Below, one piece after another: positions 19,992 through 28,774 of a stretch of 64,000 nt of DNA. Origin of the DNA: Cohnella phaseoli. GTDB taxonomy: Bacteria; Bacillota; Bacilli; Paenibacillales; Paenibacillaceae. The notes beneath the pieces are model-generated. The model was not told the origin of the DNA, searched no databases, and was given only the letters and a program-made list of their open reading frames with translations. The stretch is from NCBI RefSeq assembly GCF_003386235.1, contig NZ_QRDZ01000003.1, positions 372,001 to 436,000 on the forward strand, written 5' to 3'. Every line of letters starts with the position of its first letter. Positions within the stretch are counted from its first letter, which is position 1. The translations under genes were made by a program, and so were the position numbers.

Positions 19992-20137
19992 GGCGTGTCT
20001 GCAAACCCGCTCGGGGGCATCTTTCCCTGCTGCGTCACTTTTGCTTGACGTACCTCCGGTACGCCTTCCCAAAAGTTCCTTGCATGGAACAAAAATTCGG
20101 CCAAATCTGCTGCCTTCGGTGTATGCAGACACGCCCT
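19990..20137 (+). repeat. 148-bp MITE-like element with perfect 14-bp terminal inverted repeats
   Basis: AGGGCGTGTCTGCA at 19990-20003 is exactly repeated in inverse at 20124-20137. Inside are further hairpins (CGTACC-tcc-GGTACG at 20049-20063, and GTTCC...GGAAC). There is no coding potential of note. It fills almost the whole gap between the acyltransferase stop, which its first base overlaps, and the ribosome-binding site of CPBP protein 3. This is the profile of a non-autonomous palindromic insertion. No target-site duplication is evident. Confidence 0.65.
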
Positions 20138-20154
20138 GACGAAAGGTGTGCGCG

Positions 20155-20967
20155 ATGAAAAAATATTTGGCGACAACGGCGAACGTAATCCTTTATTTTG
20201 TCGTTTTCTATTTCACCATGTTTGTATTCGGGCGCCTGCTGGCCATCGAAGCTTACGGGAAGCTGATTGAGGCGAATCCGCCGCTTCATCTCGTTTTCAT
20301 TTTCGGTGTGACGATGCTGCTCTACTGGCTGCTGTTCAAGCTGAATCTAGTGGTTAGCAATACGGAACGTCAGTCGTTTGTACAGGTTGTGAAGTTCGTG
20401 AAGCTTCCGTCTAGATTGGTCGTTTTCAGCTTTCTGATCGGACTCGCAGGAGCTCTGGCCAGCCTTGGCCTATTAGAAATCGTCTCCTTAAAGGAAGTGT
20501 TTCCGGATTTGGAGGCCAATGTCGATTCGATGATGGGCAGCGGGAACTTCTTGCTCATTATTGCGGCGCTAGGCATTCTGTTTCCGGCGCTTGAGGAAGT
20601 AATCTTCCGGGGGCTGCTGTTTAACGAGTTGAAAAAGGTGATGCCGTTGTGGATAGCGGTCGTATTGCAAATGATCGGTTATGTGGCCGTTCAGCCGAGC
20701 GCCGGCTTTATGCTCATTTCGGTCGTGACGGGAACGGTTTATTGCCTCATCTATATAATCGCGCGTTCCTTATGGGCGCCGATCATCGTGCAGATTACGG
20801 CGATGAGTTTGTTCTTCATCGGCTATAAGCTGGATGTCGGAAAAGGATGGATGAACAGCGACCCGGCGGCCATCGCGATTACGTTGGTCGGCGTCGTCGG
20901 CATGATCGCTCTGACGATTTGGCTGAATAGGAGGAATAGAGACGCTCGGCCGGCAACGACATTTTAG
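20155..20967 (+). CDS. CPBP-family membrane protein 3, degenerate active site
   Basis: This 270-residue protein has about eight hydrophobic segments and EExxxR present as LEEVIFRGLLF. Both histidine motifs are lost: the FxxxH position reads YVAVQ and the final one reads VQITA. It is the third CPBP paralogue in the cluster and, like the first, lacks the His ligands, so proteolysis is doubtful. The ATG at 20155 follows GAAAGGTG by six bases. It is separated from the acyltransferase by the MITE-like repeat and ends 15 bases before the hybrid PKS-NRPS gene. A self-resistance or scaffold role is inference. Confidence 0.78.
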   Translation: MKKYLATTANVILYFVVFYFTMFVFGRLLAIEAYGKLIEANPPLHLVFIFGVTMLLYWLLFKLNLVVSNTERQSFVQVVKFVKLPSRLVVFSFLIGLAGALASLGLLEIVSLKEVFPDLEANVDSMMGSGNFLLIIAALGILFPALEEVIFRGLLFNELKKVMPLWIAVVLQMIGYVAVQPSAGFMLISVVTGTVYCLIYIIARSLWAPIIVQITAMSLFFIGYKLDVGKGWMNSDPAAIAITLVGVVGMIALTIWLNRRNRDARPATTF

Positions 20968-20982
20968 ACGAGGGGGAGCAGC

Positions 20983-23900
20983 ATGCTGCAATTTCAATCG
21001 ATCCGCTTGAGGGACGAAGAAGAAGACGCGATTGAGATTTCGGAAGTATCGAATAGAGACATCGCGATTATCGGTATGTCCGCGAAGCTGCCTCATGCGA
21101 GAACCCTGGAGCAGTTTTGGGAGAACTTGGAGCAAGGCTTGGACTGTATCGGTCCGCTGCCGGAGAACCGGCTGCGGGACATTGAAGATTATATGCACAG
21201 ACTGCGCCTCGATCGGAATTCCGCGAAGCTGCTGGAATGCGCTTATTTAGATGAGATTAGCTCGTTCGACTATAGCTTTTTCCGCCTGTCTCCCAAGGAA
21301 GCCAGCCTCATGAATCCCAATCAGCGGCTATTTCTGCAGACGGCTTGGCAGACGATCGAGGACGCGGGTTACGGCGGAGAGGCGTTAAGGGGAAGCAGAA
21401 CCGGGGTGTTCCTCGGGTATAACGCCGACAGCTTTCACGATTATAAACGGATGATCGAAGCGCTGGATCCGCAATCGCTCAGGCTGGCTATTCCCGGCAA
21501 CCTTAGCTCAATGATCGCTAGCCGGATCGCCTATTTGCTGGACTTTAAGGGGCCGGCTCTTATGGTGGATACGGCGTGCTCGTCCTCGCTCGTTGCCGTG
21601 CATCTCGCCTGCCAGGCGATCCGCAGCGGAGAATGCGAGCTGGCGTTAGCGGGCAGCTCCAAGCTCTATACGTTTCCGGTCGATCTCGGCATCAGCGTCG
21701 GGATCGCGTCGGCCGACGGGCGGGCCAAGCCGTTCGACGAGCGCGCGGACGGAACGGGCGGAGGCGAAGGCGTCATCGGCGTGCTGCTGAAGCCGCTGCA
21801 GCAGGCGATCGACGACGGAGACAGCATCTATGCCGTCATTAAAGGCAGCGCCACGAATCAGGACGGCAGCTCGGTCGGCATTACCGCGCCGAACGCCGCC
21901 GCGCAGGAAGACGTCATCGTACGGGCATGGCGAGATGCGAATGTGGAGCCGGCAACGATCTCTTGCATCGAGGCCCATGGAACAGGCACCGTGTTGGGGG
22001 ACCCCATTGAGATTGAAGGGATCACGCGGGCATTCCGAAATTCGACGGAGGCGAATCAATTTTGTGCAATCGGTTCGATAAAAAGCAATATTGGTCATTT
22101 GGACCATGCAGCAGGGATTGCCGGTTTATTGAAAGCTGCGCTCTCCTTGAAGAAGCGTACAATACCGCCAACAATTCATTTTACGCAACCGAATTCGGCC
22201 ATCGATTTTATTCGTTCTCCCGTATACATCAACGATCGCGCAAGAAAATGGGAGGCGACTGACGGGCCTAGAAGAACCGGAGTAAGCGCTTTCGGCATGA
22301 GCGGCACGAACTGTCACGTTATTTTGGAGGAGAGCCCGCAAGCGAGGGACGAAGCCCGCCCGGACGAGACACAGCACAGCTCCGTGTTCGTTCTGTCGGC
22401 CAAAAGCCGCGATTCGCTTCTCCGAATGATCGGAGACTATATCTCGTTCCTCTATCAAGAGAGTGCGGAGCGCTTGTCCGTTCGGGATATTTGCTTCACC
22501 TCCAGCGTGGGAAGAGGGCACTATGATTATCGGATCGCCTGCGTTGTGCAGGACGTACCGGAATTGAGCCGTAAGCTGGAGCAGATACAATTTATGTCGT
22601 CCTCGCCGGCGGCATCGGTCAATTTAGCCCAAGCGGCAAGCGTAAGGGGCATTTATATCGGGTCAAAGCTCCGGACAGCTTGGGAACTTCCGGAAGATCC
22701 GGAAGAAGCAGAGGCAGGGCTAGCGGAAGCGGCGACGGAAATACGGTTAGCTCGGAAATACGCGCAGGGCTCGGACATCGATTGGCCCGGTGTATACGCC
22801 GGCGAGCAAAGGAAGCGGCTGCACCTGCCGGCGTATTCGTTCCAACCGCATCGCTGCTGGATCCAGCCGAGCGCAGCGGGCACCGACTTGAACCCGACCG
22901 TTCTCGCGCCGGTGGCGGCGACGGCCGCTGCGGAGACCGAAACGGCGGCGCAAGCCTCGGCGAGCCGAGTCAAACTCGCAGGCAAAGATTCGGGAGAATA
23001 TGAGCCTTTGGAGGATAGCATCGGACAAATCGTCGGCAAAATTCTAGGCTTTGAAACAATCGATGTTACCGAACACTTTTATCAGCTTGGCGGCGACTCG
23101 ATTATCGCCATGCAGGTCGTTCATGAAATCGAGCGGCTGCTTGGCGTTCCGATTACGATCACAGATGTTTTGCAGCAAGGAACGGTGCTGAACTTAGCCC
23201 GATTCGTCAAGCAGGACAAGAGCGACTCCGCGAGTGCAGATAAGCTTCAGCCCTTGGCTCCGGCGGACGCACAGATGGCCTATCCCGTCTCTTCCGCGCA
23301 GAAACGGCTGCTGCTGTTGGACCGGCTGCAGACAAGCAGCACCAATTACAACTTATCGGAAGCGCTGCGGCTGCGAGGCAAGCTGGATCGCGGGCGACTG
23401 GAGAAGACGCTGCGGCAGCTCGTCGCCCGGCACGAGAGCTTGCGCTCAAGCTTTCATTTTTACGGCGGCGATCCGGTTCAGCGCATCCATGACGAGATTA
23501 CAATCGAGATCGCTTGGGAGGAAGCCTCGGAGGACGAGATCGACGCTCGGATTCGGCAGTGCATTCGGCCCTACGATTTAAGCGGCGCGCCTTTGTTCCG
23601 CGTGTTTGCATTCGAGCTGGGCCGCGAGGAATACGTGCTGCTGTTCGACATGCATCATATTATCTCGGACGGCACGTCTATGGGGATATTGATTCGGGAA
23701 TTCGTCGCCCTGTACGACGGACGGCAGTTGTCGCCGCTGCCGCTGCAGTATAAAGATTATTCGGTCTGGGAGCAGCAGGCGCTGCAATCGGTCGAGCTGG
23801 ACAGGCAAAAGCGGTTCTGGCTGGAAGCTTTATCGGGAGAGCTCCCGATTCTGGATCTGCCAACGGACTTTGTTCGTCCGCCGATCAAAAGCGAGAGAGG

Positions 23901-26409
23901 GCATACGATTTTTTTCGAAATCGAGGACAAGCTTGCGCAGCAGTTGAAGCAGTTCGCTCGCGAAGCCAATACGTCCTTGTTCATGGTCATGATGAGCGTC
24001 TATCAAATCCTGTTATCGAAGTATTCCGGCAATGGGGAGATTGCCGTCGGCACTCCGATCGCTGGACGGCTTCATCCGGATTTGGGCGCGCTCGTCGGGA
24101 TGTTCATCAATACGCTGGTGTTCATGAACAAGCCTGCACCCAACAAGACGTATGAGCAGTTCCTCGGCGAGGTCAAAGCTTATTCGCTGCAAGCGTACCG
24201 GAATCAGGATTTTCCTTTCGACGACCTGGTGCGGGAGCTGGGGTTCACGGATTTAAGCCGCAATCCGATCTTCGATACGATGTTTATTATGCAAAATTTG
24301 AAAATGCCGGGGATGACGGGAGAGCACTTCGAGCTGAGCTCGCATCCGATTGTCTCGAGTACGGCCAAGTTCGACTTGATGGTACAGGCCGTGGAACGGG
24401 GCAATTGTATAGAGCTGATCGTGGAATACTGCACCGACTTGTTTAAGCAGCAGACGATTGAGCAAATGATGGAGCACTATATCGAATTGCTGAAGCAATG
24501 CAGCGCGTATCCGCAGACGGCCATCGGCGAGCTGAACATGCTGACGGAGCGGCAGTGGCGACGAATGACGCTGGAATTCAACGAGATGTCGGGGGAATAT
24601 GACGAGAGCTTAATGATACACCAGATGTTCGAGCGGCAGGCCCGGTTGAATCCGACTCAGCCGGCCGTCGAGCTAGAGGAACGGAGCATCACCTACGGAG
24701 AGTTGAACGAGAGGGCCAACCAGCTTGCGCGTCTGCTAAGAAGCAAGGGCGTTCAAGCGGACGAGGTCGTCGGTGTGCTGACGTATCCGTCGCCGGAAAT
24801 GATGATCGGCATCATGGCCGTGCTAAAGGCCGGAGGCGCGTACTTGCCGATCGATCCGGAATATCCCGAGGCGCGCAAGTCGTTCATGCTGAACAATTGC
24901 CGGGCGGGAATTGTGCTGACGAACGCTGCAGAGGCATGGAATCCGGGCGAGGACAAGGAAGTGCTGAATTTGCTGGACGACAGCCTGTACAATGGGGACG
25001 AGAGCGACCTGCAGCCGGTGCAAACCGCCCGCGATCTCATGTACGTCATCTACACTTCCGGTTCGACGGGAGATCCGAAGGGCGTCATGATCGAGCATCG
25101 GTCCTTTCACAATTTTGCCTACACGATGAATCGGCATTGCGGCGAGACGTTCGGTCCGCACGATCGCGGCCTGAGCGTAACCAACATTTCCTTTGACGTC
25201 AGCGTATGCGAGCTGTTTATGCCGCTTGTGTTCGGTGGAACGCTTGTGCTGTACGATATGCGCAATTTCGTCAACGTCAAACCTTTGGTCGAGACGATGG
25301 TGAATAAGCAGATTACGTTTGCGTACATTCCCCCGACCATTTTGTCCGCCGTAGCCAGAGACTTGGCCGAGCATCCGGACAAGGTCAGGCTGAATAAAAT
25401 GCTGGTCGGCGTCGAGCCGATCAAGGATACGGTGCTGGAGCGATTTATCGAGCTGAATCCCGCCATGTCCGTCGTTAACGGGTACGGCCCGACGGAAACG
25501 ACGATCTGCTCCAACATGTATGTGTATCGCTCCCGTTCTCCCGAAGGGAAAAACGTGCCGATCGGTCGGCCGCTGTACAACAACCAGGCTTACATCCTGG
25601 GAGCCGGGGACCTGCCCGTTCCGATAGGCGTCGCCGGTGAGCTGTGCATCTCCGGTAAAGGCCTGGCGCGGGGTTACATTCACCGACCGGACCTGACGGC
25701 CAGCAGCTTCGTCGAACATCCCTGGATTCCCGGCGAGCGAATGTATCGCACCGGCGACTTGGCGAAATGGCTGCCCGACGGCAATGCGGTTTATTTAGGT
25801 CGAATGGATCGTCAGGTGAAAATTCGCGGTTATCGGATTGAACTGGGAGAGGTCGAAATCCAACTGTTGAAATGTCCGTCGATTCGAGAGGTCGTCGTGA
25901 CGGCGGAAGCGGAAGAGGAGGGGGCGGGATACAGTCACCTGTGCGCCTACTTTGTCGCCGACGCCGAGCTTTCCTTGAACACGTTGAGAGAAGCCGTGCT
26001 GAAGGATTTGCCTAGCTTTATGATCCCATCGTATTTTGTACAGATCGACGAGATGCCGTTAACGTCGAATGGCAAGATCGATCGCAAAGCTTTGCCGCAT
26101 CTGGAAGGGAGAAAGTCTCATCTGGAGAGCTACGAGGGACCGACGAACGAACTGGAGGAGCAGATCGCGGCGATCTGGCGGGAAGTGCTGAACCTGGACA
26201 AGATCGGCATCAACGACAGCTTTTTCGATCTGGGCGGCCAGTCGATTCAAGCCGTTCGGGTGCAAATCGAGTTGGAGGACAGAGGCTTCCCGATGGACGG
26301 CTTGAACATCGTCGAGCACAACACGATTAAAGCGCTGGCTACGCATATGGAACAGCTAACAAAATCGCAAGAAGGAAAGGAAGAGCGCCATGACAACGAA
26401 TACGAATAA
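20983..26409 (+). CDS. Trans-AT PKS-NRPS hybrid: KS-(no AT)-ACP-C-A-PCP
   Basis: This protein has 1808 residues. The ketosynthase (about 25-445) is complete, with VDTACSSS, EAHGTGT and NIGHLDHAAG. The KS-AT linker follows, ending in the post-AT-type LPAYSFQPHRCW, but no AT lies between. A carrier domain (about 685-745, LGGDSI), a condensation domain (765-1190, HHIISDG), an adenylation domain (1215-1700, YTSGSTGDPKG, GYGPTETT) and a PCP (1715-1790, LGGQSI) complete it. There is no KR, DH, ER or TE. The A-domain code reads DVCYLGGICK, which I cannot assign. It should accept the acyl tripeptide, add one malonyl-derived C2 unit and then one amino acid, leaving a beta-ketoacyl-aminoacyl thioester. 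Confidence 0.94.
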   Translation: MLQFQSIRLRDEEEDAIEISEVSNRDIAIIGMSAKLPHARTLEQFWENLEQGLDCIGPLPENRLRDIEDYMHRLRLDRNSAKLLECAYLDEISSFDYSFFRLSPKEASLMNPNQRLFLQTAWQTIEDAGYGGEALRGSRTGVFLGYNADSFHDYKRMIEALDPQSLRLAIPGNLSSMIASRIAYLLDFKGPALMVDTACSSSLVAVHLACQAIRSGECELALAGSSKLYTFPVDLGISVGIASADGRAKPFDERADGTGGGEGVIGVLLKPLQQAIDDGDSIYAVIKGSATNQDGSSVGITAPNAAAQEDVIVRAWRDANVEPATISCIEAHGTGTVLGDPIEIEGITRAFRNSTEANQFCAIGSIKSNIGHLDHAAGIAGLLKAALSLKKRTIPPTIHFTQPNSAIDFIRSPVYINDRARKWEATDGPRRTGVSAFGMSGTNCHVILEESPQARDEARPDETQHSSVFVLSAKSRDSLLRMIGDYISFLYQESAERLSVRDICFTSSVGRGHYDYRIACVVQDVPELSRKLEQIQFMSSSPAASVNLAQAASVRGIYIGSKLRTAWELPEDPEEAEAGLAEAATEIRLARKYAQGSDIDWPGVYAGEQRKRLHLPAYSFQPHRCWIQPSAAGTDLNPTVLAPVAATAAAETETAAQASASRVKLAGKDSGEYEPLEDSIGQIVGKILGFETIDVTEHFYQLGGDSIIAMQVVHEIERLLGVPITITDVLQQGTVLNLARFVKQDKSDSASADKLQPLAPADAQMAYPVSSAQKRLLLLDRLQTSSTNYNLSEALRLRGKLDRGRLEKTLRQLVARHESLRSSFHFYGGDPVQRIHDEITIEIAWEEASEDEIDARIRQCIRPYDLSGAPLFRVFAFELGREEYVLLFDMHHIISDGTSMGILIREFVALYDGRQLSPLPLQYKDYSVWEQQALQSVELDRQKRFWLEALSGELPILDLPTDFVRPPIKSERGHTIFFEIEDKLAQQLKQFAREANTSLFMVMMSVYQILLSKYSGNGEIAVGTPIAGRLHPDLGALVGMFINTLVFMNKPAPNKTYEQFLGEVKAYSLQAYRNQDFPFDDLVRELGFTDLSRNPIFDTMFIMQNLKMPGMTGEHFELSSHPIVSSTAKFDLMVQAVERGNCIELIVEYCTDLFKQQTIEQMMEHYIELLKQCSAYPQTAIGELNMLTERQWRRMTLEFNEMSGEYDESLMIHQMFERQARLNPTQPAVELEERSITYGELNERANQLARLLRSKGVQADEVVGVLTYPSPEMMIGIMAVLKAGGAYLPIDPEYPEARKSFMLNNCRAGIVLTNAAEAWNPGEDKEVLNLLDDSLYNGDESDLQPVQTARDLMYVIYTSGSTGDPKGVMIEHRSFHNFAYTMNRHCGETFGPHDRGLSVTNISFDVSVCELFMPLVFGGTLVLYDMRNFVNVKPLVETMVNKQITFAYIPPTILSAVARDLAEHPDKVRLNKMLVGVEPIKDTVLERFIELNPAMSVVNGYGPTETTICSNMYVYRSRSPEGKNVPIGRPLYNNQAYILGAGDLPVPIGVAGELCISGKGLARGYIHRPDLTASSFVEHPWIPGERMYRTGDLAKWLPDGNAVYLGRMDRQVKIRGYRIELGEVEIQLLKCPSIREVVVTAEAEEEGAGYSHLCAYFVADAELSLNTLREAVLKDLPSFMIPSYFVQIDEMPLTSNGKIDRKALPHLEGRKSHLESYEGPTNELEEQIAAIWREVLNLDKIGINDSFFDLGGQSIQAVRVQIELEDRGFPMDGLNIVEHNTIKALATHMEQLTKSQEGKEERHDNEYE

Positions 26410-26716
26410 GCCGCAATCCATGGAAGCCATTTTGGGGGACATCGTTTATCCGGCTCTAGAAGAGATTTTAAGCATGAAGGAAACCGCAATCGAGATCAGC
26501 GAGACGACAGTGCTGTTCGGCGAGGGAGCCGTATTGAATTCGCTGGAGCTGGTCAGCTTTATCGTACTCGTGGAAGAACGGGTCAACGACAATCTCGAAT
26601 CCGGCGGCATCACGTTAACGAGCGAAAAGGCGATGTCCAGATCTTCCACGCCATTCAGAACGGTAAGGACGCTTGCCGAGTACATCGACGAGCTGCTGGA
26701 GGAGGAAGCGGTATGA
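26390..26716 (+). CDS. Free-standing acyl carrier protein
   Basis: This is a 108-residue acidic, helical protein. The phosphopantetheine site is LNSLELVSF, preceded by the usual acidic/Gly turn (LFGEGAV). It is somewhat longer than FabC-type ACPs (about 80) because of an insertion around residues 60-85. The ATG at 26390 lies 20 bases inside the end of the hybrid gene, and the stop overlaps the SDR start, so it is coupled to both. With an SDR, an AMP ligase and KAS III-like genes right after it, it probably carries the acyl group those enzymes act on. Confidence 0.85.
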   Translation: MTTNTNKPQSMEAILGDIVYPALEEILSMKETAIEISETTVLFGEGAVLNSLELVSFIVLVEERVNDNLESGGITLTSEKAMSRSSTPFRTVRTLAEYIDELLEEEAV

Positions 26717-27411
26717 GCGCGCCGGTTACGGTCATTACGGGCACGCGCAAAGGAATCGGCCAATATCTCGCTCAGTATTATGCCGATCTTGGTCACCACG
26801 TCGTCGGCTGCAGCCGGAACGAAGCGGACTGGGGGCACGACCGCTACGACCACATCGTCGCCGACGTGGCGGATGAAGCGGATGCGAAGCAGGTATTCAA
26901 GCACGTCAAGAAAAAATACGACCGACTGGACAATATGATCAACAACGCCGGGATCGCTTCGATGAATCATAGCTTGCTTACGCCGTTATCGACGGTGAAG
27001 AGCATCTTCGATACGAACGTAACGGGGACGTTCCTCTTCACGCGGGAGGCGGCCAAGCTCATGATGAAGCATCGCTACGGCCGTATCGTCAATTTCTCGA
27101 CAGTGGCGTATCCGCTGCAATTGCCCGGCGAATCGATCTATGCGGCGTCCAAGGCCGCGGTCGTATCCTTCTCCGAGATTGCCGCCAGAGAGTACGCCGA
27201 GTATGGCATTACAGTCAATTGCGTCGGACCGACTCCGGTCATGACCGATCTGATTCGCACGGTGCCGCGCGCGAAGATGGACGAGCTCATCGCCCGTCAG
27301 GCGATTCGGAGAATGGGCACATTCGAGGACGTGGCCAATGCGGTGGATTTCTTTATTCGCAAAGAGAGCGATTTTATTACAGGACAATGTCTCTACCTGG
27401 GAGGGGTGTAA
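26713..27411 (+). CDS. SDR family oxidoreductase (FabG-like)
   Basis: This is a 232-residue Rossmann enzyme. The cofactor loop is TGTRKGIG, followed by NNAG and the catalytic YAASKAA with an upstream Ser (FSTV). Basic residues near the end of strand 2 (CSRNE) suit NADPH. FabG-type members reduce beta-ketoacyl carriers. The hybrid PKS module has no KR domain, so this could be its trans ketoreductase; more simply, it may serve the acyl group on the neighbouring free ACP. It starts at ATG 26713, overlapping the ACP stop. Confidence 0.9.
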   Translation: MSAPVTVITGTRKGIGQYLAQYYADLGHHVVGCSRNEADWGHDRYDHIVADVADEADAKQVFKHVKKKYDRLDNMINNAGIASMNHSLLTPLSTVKSIFDTNVTGTFLFTREAAKLMMKHRYGRIVNFSTVAYPLQLPGESIYAASKAAVVSFSEIAAREYAEYGITVNCVGPTPVMTDLIRTVPRAKMDELIARQAIRRMGTFEDVANAVDFFIRKESDFITGQCLYLGGV

Positions 27412-27413
27412 AA

Positions 27414-28760
27414 TTGCATACTCGCTTCCTGCTTGAGAGATTTCAAGCTTACGGTTCGAAAGAAGCGATGATATGGAAAGGCGAGCCTTACAGCTATGCT
27501 CAGCTGCTGGAAAGCATCGAAGCAAGCCGGTCGTTTCTGGACCGGTATCGGGTTCAAGCGGGGAGCGTAGTGGTGCTTGAAGGCGATTTTACGCCGGGGA
27601 CGCTCGCGCTTATGTTCGCTCTGATCGACCGGGAGTGTCTGATCGTTCCGCTGACAAGCGGCATGGACAGTCGGAAGGAGGAGATTTACGAGATCGCCCA
27701 GGCCCAACTCGTCCTAACAATGGATGCGGAGGACCAAGTATCCGTGGCCTCGTTTCCGACGCTTACTTCGCACGAGCTGCTAGTCTCGCTTCAGCAATGC
27801 GAGCATCCGGGCCTCATTTTGTTTTCCTCCGGTTCCACCGGCAAAAGCAAAGCGACCGTCCACGATTTTACCGTCATGCTGAAGAAGTTTTCGACTGATC
27901 GCGTCAGAGCGGGCAAACGGATTATGGGCTTCCTGTTTTTCGATCATATCGGAGGAATCAATACCGTTCTGAATACGCTGTCGAGCGGCGGCTGCATCGT
28001 AGCTCTGGAGGATCGTTCGCCGGATCGGGTATGCGCCGCGATTGCCAGACATAAAGTGCAGGTGCTGCCGGCGTCGCCGACGTTTCTGAACCTGCTCTTG
28101 CTCAGCGAGGCGTACAACCGGCACGATCTGAGCAGTCTGGAGCTGATCAATTACGGTACGGAGGCGATGAACGAGCATACCTTGACGCGTATTCGCGAGA
28201 TTTTGCCGCAGGCCGGTTTGCTGCAAAGCTACGGCATGTCGGAGATCGGCATTATTCGATCTTCGTCCCGTTCCCCGGACTCTCTATGGATCAAATTCAA
28301 GGGCGAGGATTACGAGACGCGTGTTGTGGACGGGCTGCTGGAGGTTAAATCGGAATTTACCATGCTGGGCTATCTGAACGCCGAAAGCCGGTTTACGGAG
28401 GATGGCTGGTATCGAACGGGGGACGCCGTAGAGTGCGACGGAGAGTATTTTCGCATTAGGGGACGGCAGTCGGAAATGATCAACATCGGCGGGGAAAAAA
28501 TTTATCCGATCGAAATCGAAAACGTCCTGCTGCAGATGGACGAAGTGATCGAGGCTTCCGTTGTCGGCGAGAAAAACCTTATAACGGGCACGATGATTAC
28601 GGCCACCTTTCAACTGCGGGTTCAGCTGCCTGCCGCCGAATTTAGAGCGCGCATGAGAGCGTTCTGCCGCGACAAACTGCCAGCATGGGGAATTCCGCAG
28701 AAATGCGTAATCGTCGAAGAGCTTGCTCCCGGAAACAGACTGAAGAAAAAAAGATCGTGA
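27414..28760 (+). CDS. AMP-dependent acid ligase (ANL superfamily)
   Basis: This is a 448-residue adenylating enzyme, about the size of short acid:CoA/ACP ligases. Visible motifs are LFSSGSTGKSK (A3), YGMSEIG (A5), YRTGD (A7), RIRGRQSEMINIGGEKIYP (A8) and a C-terminal GNRLKKK where the catalytic lysine sits. It starts at TTG 27414, two bases after the SDR stop, with GGGAGGGG as ribosome-binding site; the longer reading runs through the SDR gene. It is not an NRPS A domain by length and context. It probably activates a carboxylic acid and loads the free ACP at 26390; the substrate is unknown. Confidence 0.88.
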   Translation: MHTRFLLERFQAYGSKEAMIWKGEPYSYAQLLESIEASRSFLDRYRVQAGSVVVLEGDFTPGTLALMFALIDRECLIVPLTSGMDSRKEEIYEIAQAQLVLTMDAEDQVSVASFPTLTSHELLVSLQQCEHPGLILFSSGSTGKSKATVHDFTVMLKKFSTDRVRAGKRIMGFLFFDHIGGINTVLNTLSSGGCIVALEDRSPDRVCAAIARHKVQVLPASPTFLNLLLLSEAYNRHDLSSLELINYGTEAMNEHTLTRIREILPQAGLLQSYGMSEIGIIRSSSRSPDSLWIKFKGEDYETRVVDGLLEVKSEFTMLGYLNAESRFTEDGWYRTGDAVECDGEYFRIRGRQSEMINIGGEKIYPIEIENVLLQMDEVIEASVVGEKNLITGTMITATFQLRVQLPAAEFRARMRAFCRDKLPAWGIPQKCVIVEELAPGNRLKKKRS

Positions 28761-28774
28761 CAGGGGAGAAAACG

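Noticed and set aside
19990..20137. Rho-independent terminator after the acyltransferase gene
   Set aside because: The inverted ends are 120 bases apart and no T-run follows; a MITE-like repeat explains it better, though attenuation cannot be excluded.
27219..27413. Longer start for the AMP ligase
   Set aside because: It is a shadow of the SDR gene; TTG 27414 has a proper ribosome-binding site.
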